From: Peptoniphilus ovalis
GTDB lineage: Bacteria; Bacillota; Clostridia; Tissierellales; Peptoniphilaceae
Assembly: GCF_018919265.1 (NCBI RefSeq)
Contig: NZ_JAHLQO010000005.1
Location: 212,108 to 276,107 of the forward strand
Direction: 5' to 3'
DNA length: 64,000 nucleotides
The notes beneath the pieces were generated by a model. That model did not search any database. It saw only the letters and a list, made by a program, of their open reading frames with translations, and was not told the DNA's origin. A program made the position numbers and the translations under genes. The stretch's first letter is position 1. Every line of letters begins with the position of its first letter. This document shows, in pieces, positions 62,177 through 64,000 of the stretch.

Positions 62177-62596
62177 ATGAGTAAAAATCCAATACCACAG
62201 GGCAAATATGTGCCAGCAAAAAAGATAAATAATTTAGTCTACTCAGCGGGAATGACACCAAGAGTTGATGGAAAGTTGATTTTAACGGGAAAGATTAAAA
62301 GTAATGAAGATATAGAAAAGTATAAAGATTCAGTAATTCAAGCAGCAAAAAATTCACTCATTGCAATAAAAAACTCACTTTCAGAAAGTGAGAAGTTAGA
62401 TGATATTGTGAACTTGACAGTTTATGTAAATTGTGAAGAGGATTTTAGTCTTCATTCAAAGATTGCAGACTTTGCATCGGAGTATTTAGTAGATGAGCTA
62501 GGCGAAAGAGGAATTTCTCCTCGAACATCAGTGGGAGTAGCCTCTCTTCCTGGCGATGCACCAGTGGAGGTACAAATAATAGCAAGTTTTATTTAG
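62177..62596 (+). CDS. RidA-family deaminase (enamine/imine deaminase)
   Basis: The 139-residue protein belongs to the YjgF/YER057c/UK114 family. RidA removes reactive 2-aminoacrylate and other enamines formed by pyridoxal-phosphate enzymes. Arg116 in I-S-P-R-T-S-V-G-V binds the substrate carboxylate, and Glu131 in P-V-E-V-Q matches the other conserved position. The start is M-S-K-N-P-I-P-Q-G-K-Y. RBS AAAGGAG lies 6 bases before ATG. It stands alone, upstream of repeat block 9. Confidence 0.88.
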   Translation: MSKNPIPQGKYVPAKKINNLVYSAGMTPRVDGKLILTGKIKSNEDIEKYKDSVIQAAKNSLIAIKNSLSESEKLDDIVNLTVYVNCEEDFSLHSKIADFASEYLVDELGERGISPRTSVGVASLPGDAPVEVQIIASFI

Positions 62597-62639
62597 TTTA
62601 TTAATTAATTTTTTTCTAAAGCTTTTACTTTTAATTTAA

Positions 62640-62850
62640 TTTGTGGGGACTGTCCCTGTCAGGTTTATTAAGGGACTGTCCCCATCAACTAGGGGAAAAA
62701 AATTCCTTGAAAAATTCTGGGATACCCACAGGGCACGCAGCAGTCCCAAAAACCCTTAACTTCTTCGACTGCAACCTCACATCTTTTCATGCTGTTTTTT
62801 TTGCGAGGACAGCCCTAAAGGGCAGCCCTCTTTATCTTTTTAAAATATTT
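62640..62850. repeat. intergenic repeat block 9
   Basis: It holds GGGGACTGTCCCTGTCAGG and GGGACTGTCCCC near 62645-62685, a cassette form (GGGATACCCACAGGGCACGC then AGCAGTCCC, 62719-62747) and GGACAGCCC/GGGCAGCCC arms near 62807-62831. Apparent small open frames across it are by-products of the repeats. Confidence 0.8.
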
Positions 62851-62871
62851 TTATTATAATTTTCCTACAAA

Positions 62872-63780
62872 TTACTTATTCACCACGAGATGATTTCTAG
62901 ATGCAAAAATCAAATCATCTTCTTCCTGCACTGCCTTGACAATTGCCTTTTCTATCCTACTTTTAATCGGTCCAATTTCATCATATGGTACGACAACTCT
63001 AAGGTTCATCTCAAGTCCATCGAACACTGAATCCGTAGATACATTGGGAAGTATATTATCGTTTATTAGTTCCAAATCATTGCTTAATTTATCGAGATAT
63101 GTCTTCATTTCTTTTCTATTTTGTTCTCTTTTTACCAACTTTTTAAGCTCTTCTTGTCCTATTTTCAAAAATATCTCTTCTGCCTTTTCTATATTTGAAC
63201 TTGCGTCAAAGGTAAAGGAAATATCTATCCATAGATAGGGATATTCTTGCGTGTAATTTTTTAGAACTGTGTTAAAGATATATTTGTTGGGAATGTGAAG
63301 ATCAACTCCAGTGTGTTGTTTACTTCTGAGCCATCCCTTTACTTCATTTATATTAAATTCAAGGATTTCTATACTTTCAACATCTCCTATATATCCGTCG
63401 ATTTCAATTCTATCCCCTGGTTTAAAAGGCTTTCTAATTTTTATATAAACATATCCTGCAAAGTTTATTGCTAAATCTTTTAATGAAATCAATAGCAAAC
63501 CAGCTATTACTGAAACTCCAACTAATAGTCCTTCAATTGCATTAAACCAAGAATACAAAATAAATGATGTTGCTACGAAAAATAACAGCCAGCGAAGTGT
63601 GCTAACTATTCTAACTCTTCGCTTTTCTTTAAATACAAATTTGTATGTAATCTTTTTTAAAATATAGTAGAGAATAAATGCTACAACAATTGCTATAAGT
63701 GATGCCAATATTTTCTCACTGTAATTATTTTCATCATTTGCCAATTTATAAAGTTCTCTGTAAACACTACTTGCGCCCAT
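62872..63780 (-). CDS. MscS-family mechanosensitive channel (second copy)
   Basis: At 302 residues this protein has an N-terminal membrane segment (about residues 23-43) and two more around 60-105. The MscS beta domain is marked by K-P-F-K-P-G-D-R-I-E-I-D-G-Y-I-G-D-V, followed by the alpha/beta domain (P-Y-D-E-I-G-P-I-K near the end). The pore helix G-L-L-L-I-S-L-K-D-L-A-I-N-F-A-G lacks the close G/A packing of the 1.5-2.4 kb copy, so gating may differ. RBS AGAGGTGA lies 4-5 bases before ATG. It is monocistronic. Confidence 0.85.
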   Translation of the reverse strand: MGASSVYRELYKLANDENNYSEKILASLIAIVVAFILYYILKKITYKFVFKEKRRVRIVSTLRWLLFFVATSFILYSWFNAIEGLLVGVSVIAGLLLISLKDLAINFAGYVYIKIRKPFKPGDRIEIDGYIGDVESIEILEFNINEVKGWLRSKQHTGVDLHIPNKYIFNTVLKNYTQEYPYLWIDISFTFDASSNIEKAEEIFLKIGQEELKKLVKREQNRKEMKTYLDKLSNDLELINDNILPNVSTDSVFDGLEMNLRVVVPYDEIGPIKSRIEKAIVKAVQEEDDLIFASRNHLVVNK

Positions 63781-63844
63781 TACATCACCTCTTTTATTAT
63801 TAATATTATTATATCCTATTATTGATATAATTTTTAGTCCAAAT

Positions 63845-63872
63845 AAAAAAAGAGACTCAATTGAGCCTCTTA
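63845..63872 (-). terminator. Rho-independent terminator after tuf
   Basis: AGAGGCTCAATTGAGTCTCT on the minus strand is a near-perfect hairpin, followed by TTTTTTT. Confidence 0.88.
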
Positions 63873-63883
63873 ATATTTTTGAA

Positions 63884-64000
63884 TTAGTCTAAAATTTTAG
63901 ATACAACTCCAGATGCTACTGTTCTTCCACCTTCTCTAATGGCAAATCTTAGTCCTTCGTCCATAGCGATTGGTGTGATTAGTGATACTGTAAATGTTGA
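63884..64000 (-). CDS. tuf: elongation factor Tu, C-terminal end (partial)
   Basis: Only the last 38 codons are in the window; the gene continues past the right edge. The peptide [27 protein letters not shown] is the very conserved EF-Tu domain III end, finishing V-V-S-K-I-L-D. EF-Tu brings aminoacyl-tRNA to the ribosome. It ends just before a strong terminator. Confidence 0.97.
   Translation of the reverse strand, partial: STFTVSLITPIAMDEGLRFAIREGGRTVASGVVSKILD

Noticed and set aside
1..64000. tRNA or rRNA genes
   Set aside because: I saw no cloverleaf with the usual TTCGAATC loop and no rRNA segment; a dedicated tRNA search could not be run.

Overview
The window is about 64 kb of AT-rich DNA from a low-GC, Gram-positive anaerobe. 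Signs are the T-box and SAM-I leaders, EF-Tu, uS9 and uL13 of Firmicute type, AGGAGG ribosome binding sites, SLH-anchored surface proteins, a B-type [FeFe]-hydrogenase-like protein and a superoxide reductase. The gene set best fits a fermentative, amino-acid-using coccus of the Tissierellia (Peptoniphilaceae-like). The family is inferred; no rRNA gene is present to prove it.

Layout. 1-9.0 kb: end of an NhaC-like antiporter, a formate/nitrite channel, then a leftward block with DUF951, MscS, a membrane beta-propeller-like protein, an EamA transporter, transketolase, a TagA-type glycosyltransferase, EndoA/MazF and an AcpS-NnrD fusion. 9.0-11.9 kb: a T-box leader with a very short Stem I, tyrS and pepD. 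12.7-20 kb: DapF-like racemase, polysaccharide deacetylase, YcdB/YcdC protein, DUF1858 protein, stalk-domain protein and AEC transporter. 19.9-24.2 kb: SAM-I riboswitch-metK, then glutaminase and an alanine/sodium symporter broken by an in-frame stop. 24.8-29.8 kb: amidase, a sigma factor downstream of a 24-bp tandem array, and an abundant-type S-layer protein. 32.9-34.9 kb: YvrJ-DUF2922-DUF1659, HD hydrolase and a CmpB-like membrane protein. 35.8-41.5 kb: rplM-rpsI, hydrogenase module, RlmL-like methyltransferase and superoxide reductase. 41.6-57.0 kb: two giant surface proteins in one operon. 57.4-64 kb: YqhD-like alcohol dehydrogenase, heterodimeric ABC exporter, RidA, second MscS and the 3' end of tuf.

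The outstanding feature is a dense, wholly intergenic repeat system in nine blocks (about 11.9-12.7, 14.8-15.6, 21.3-21.85, 24.3-24.7, 25.3-26.1, 30.2-31.3, 32.0-32.9, 34.9-35.7 and 62.6-62.85 kb). It is built from short palindromes (GGGACWGTCCC and GGGGCTGTCC/GGACAGCCCC), an 18-bp cassette found inside some palindromes and absent from paralogous copies, and hairpins headed by AATGGTAG. A single-domain HUH/Y1 transposase of the RAYT (REP-associated tyrosine transposase) type lies inside the densest block (31.3-31.9 kb). This suggests a REP/BIME-RAYT system in a Firmicute. The link between enzyme and repeats is inferred from position and from the GTAG head motif.
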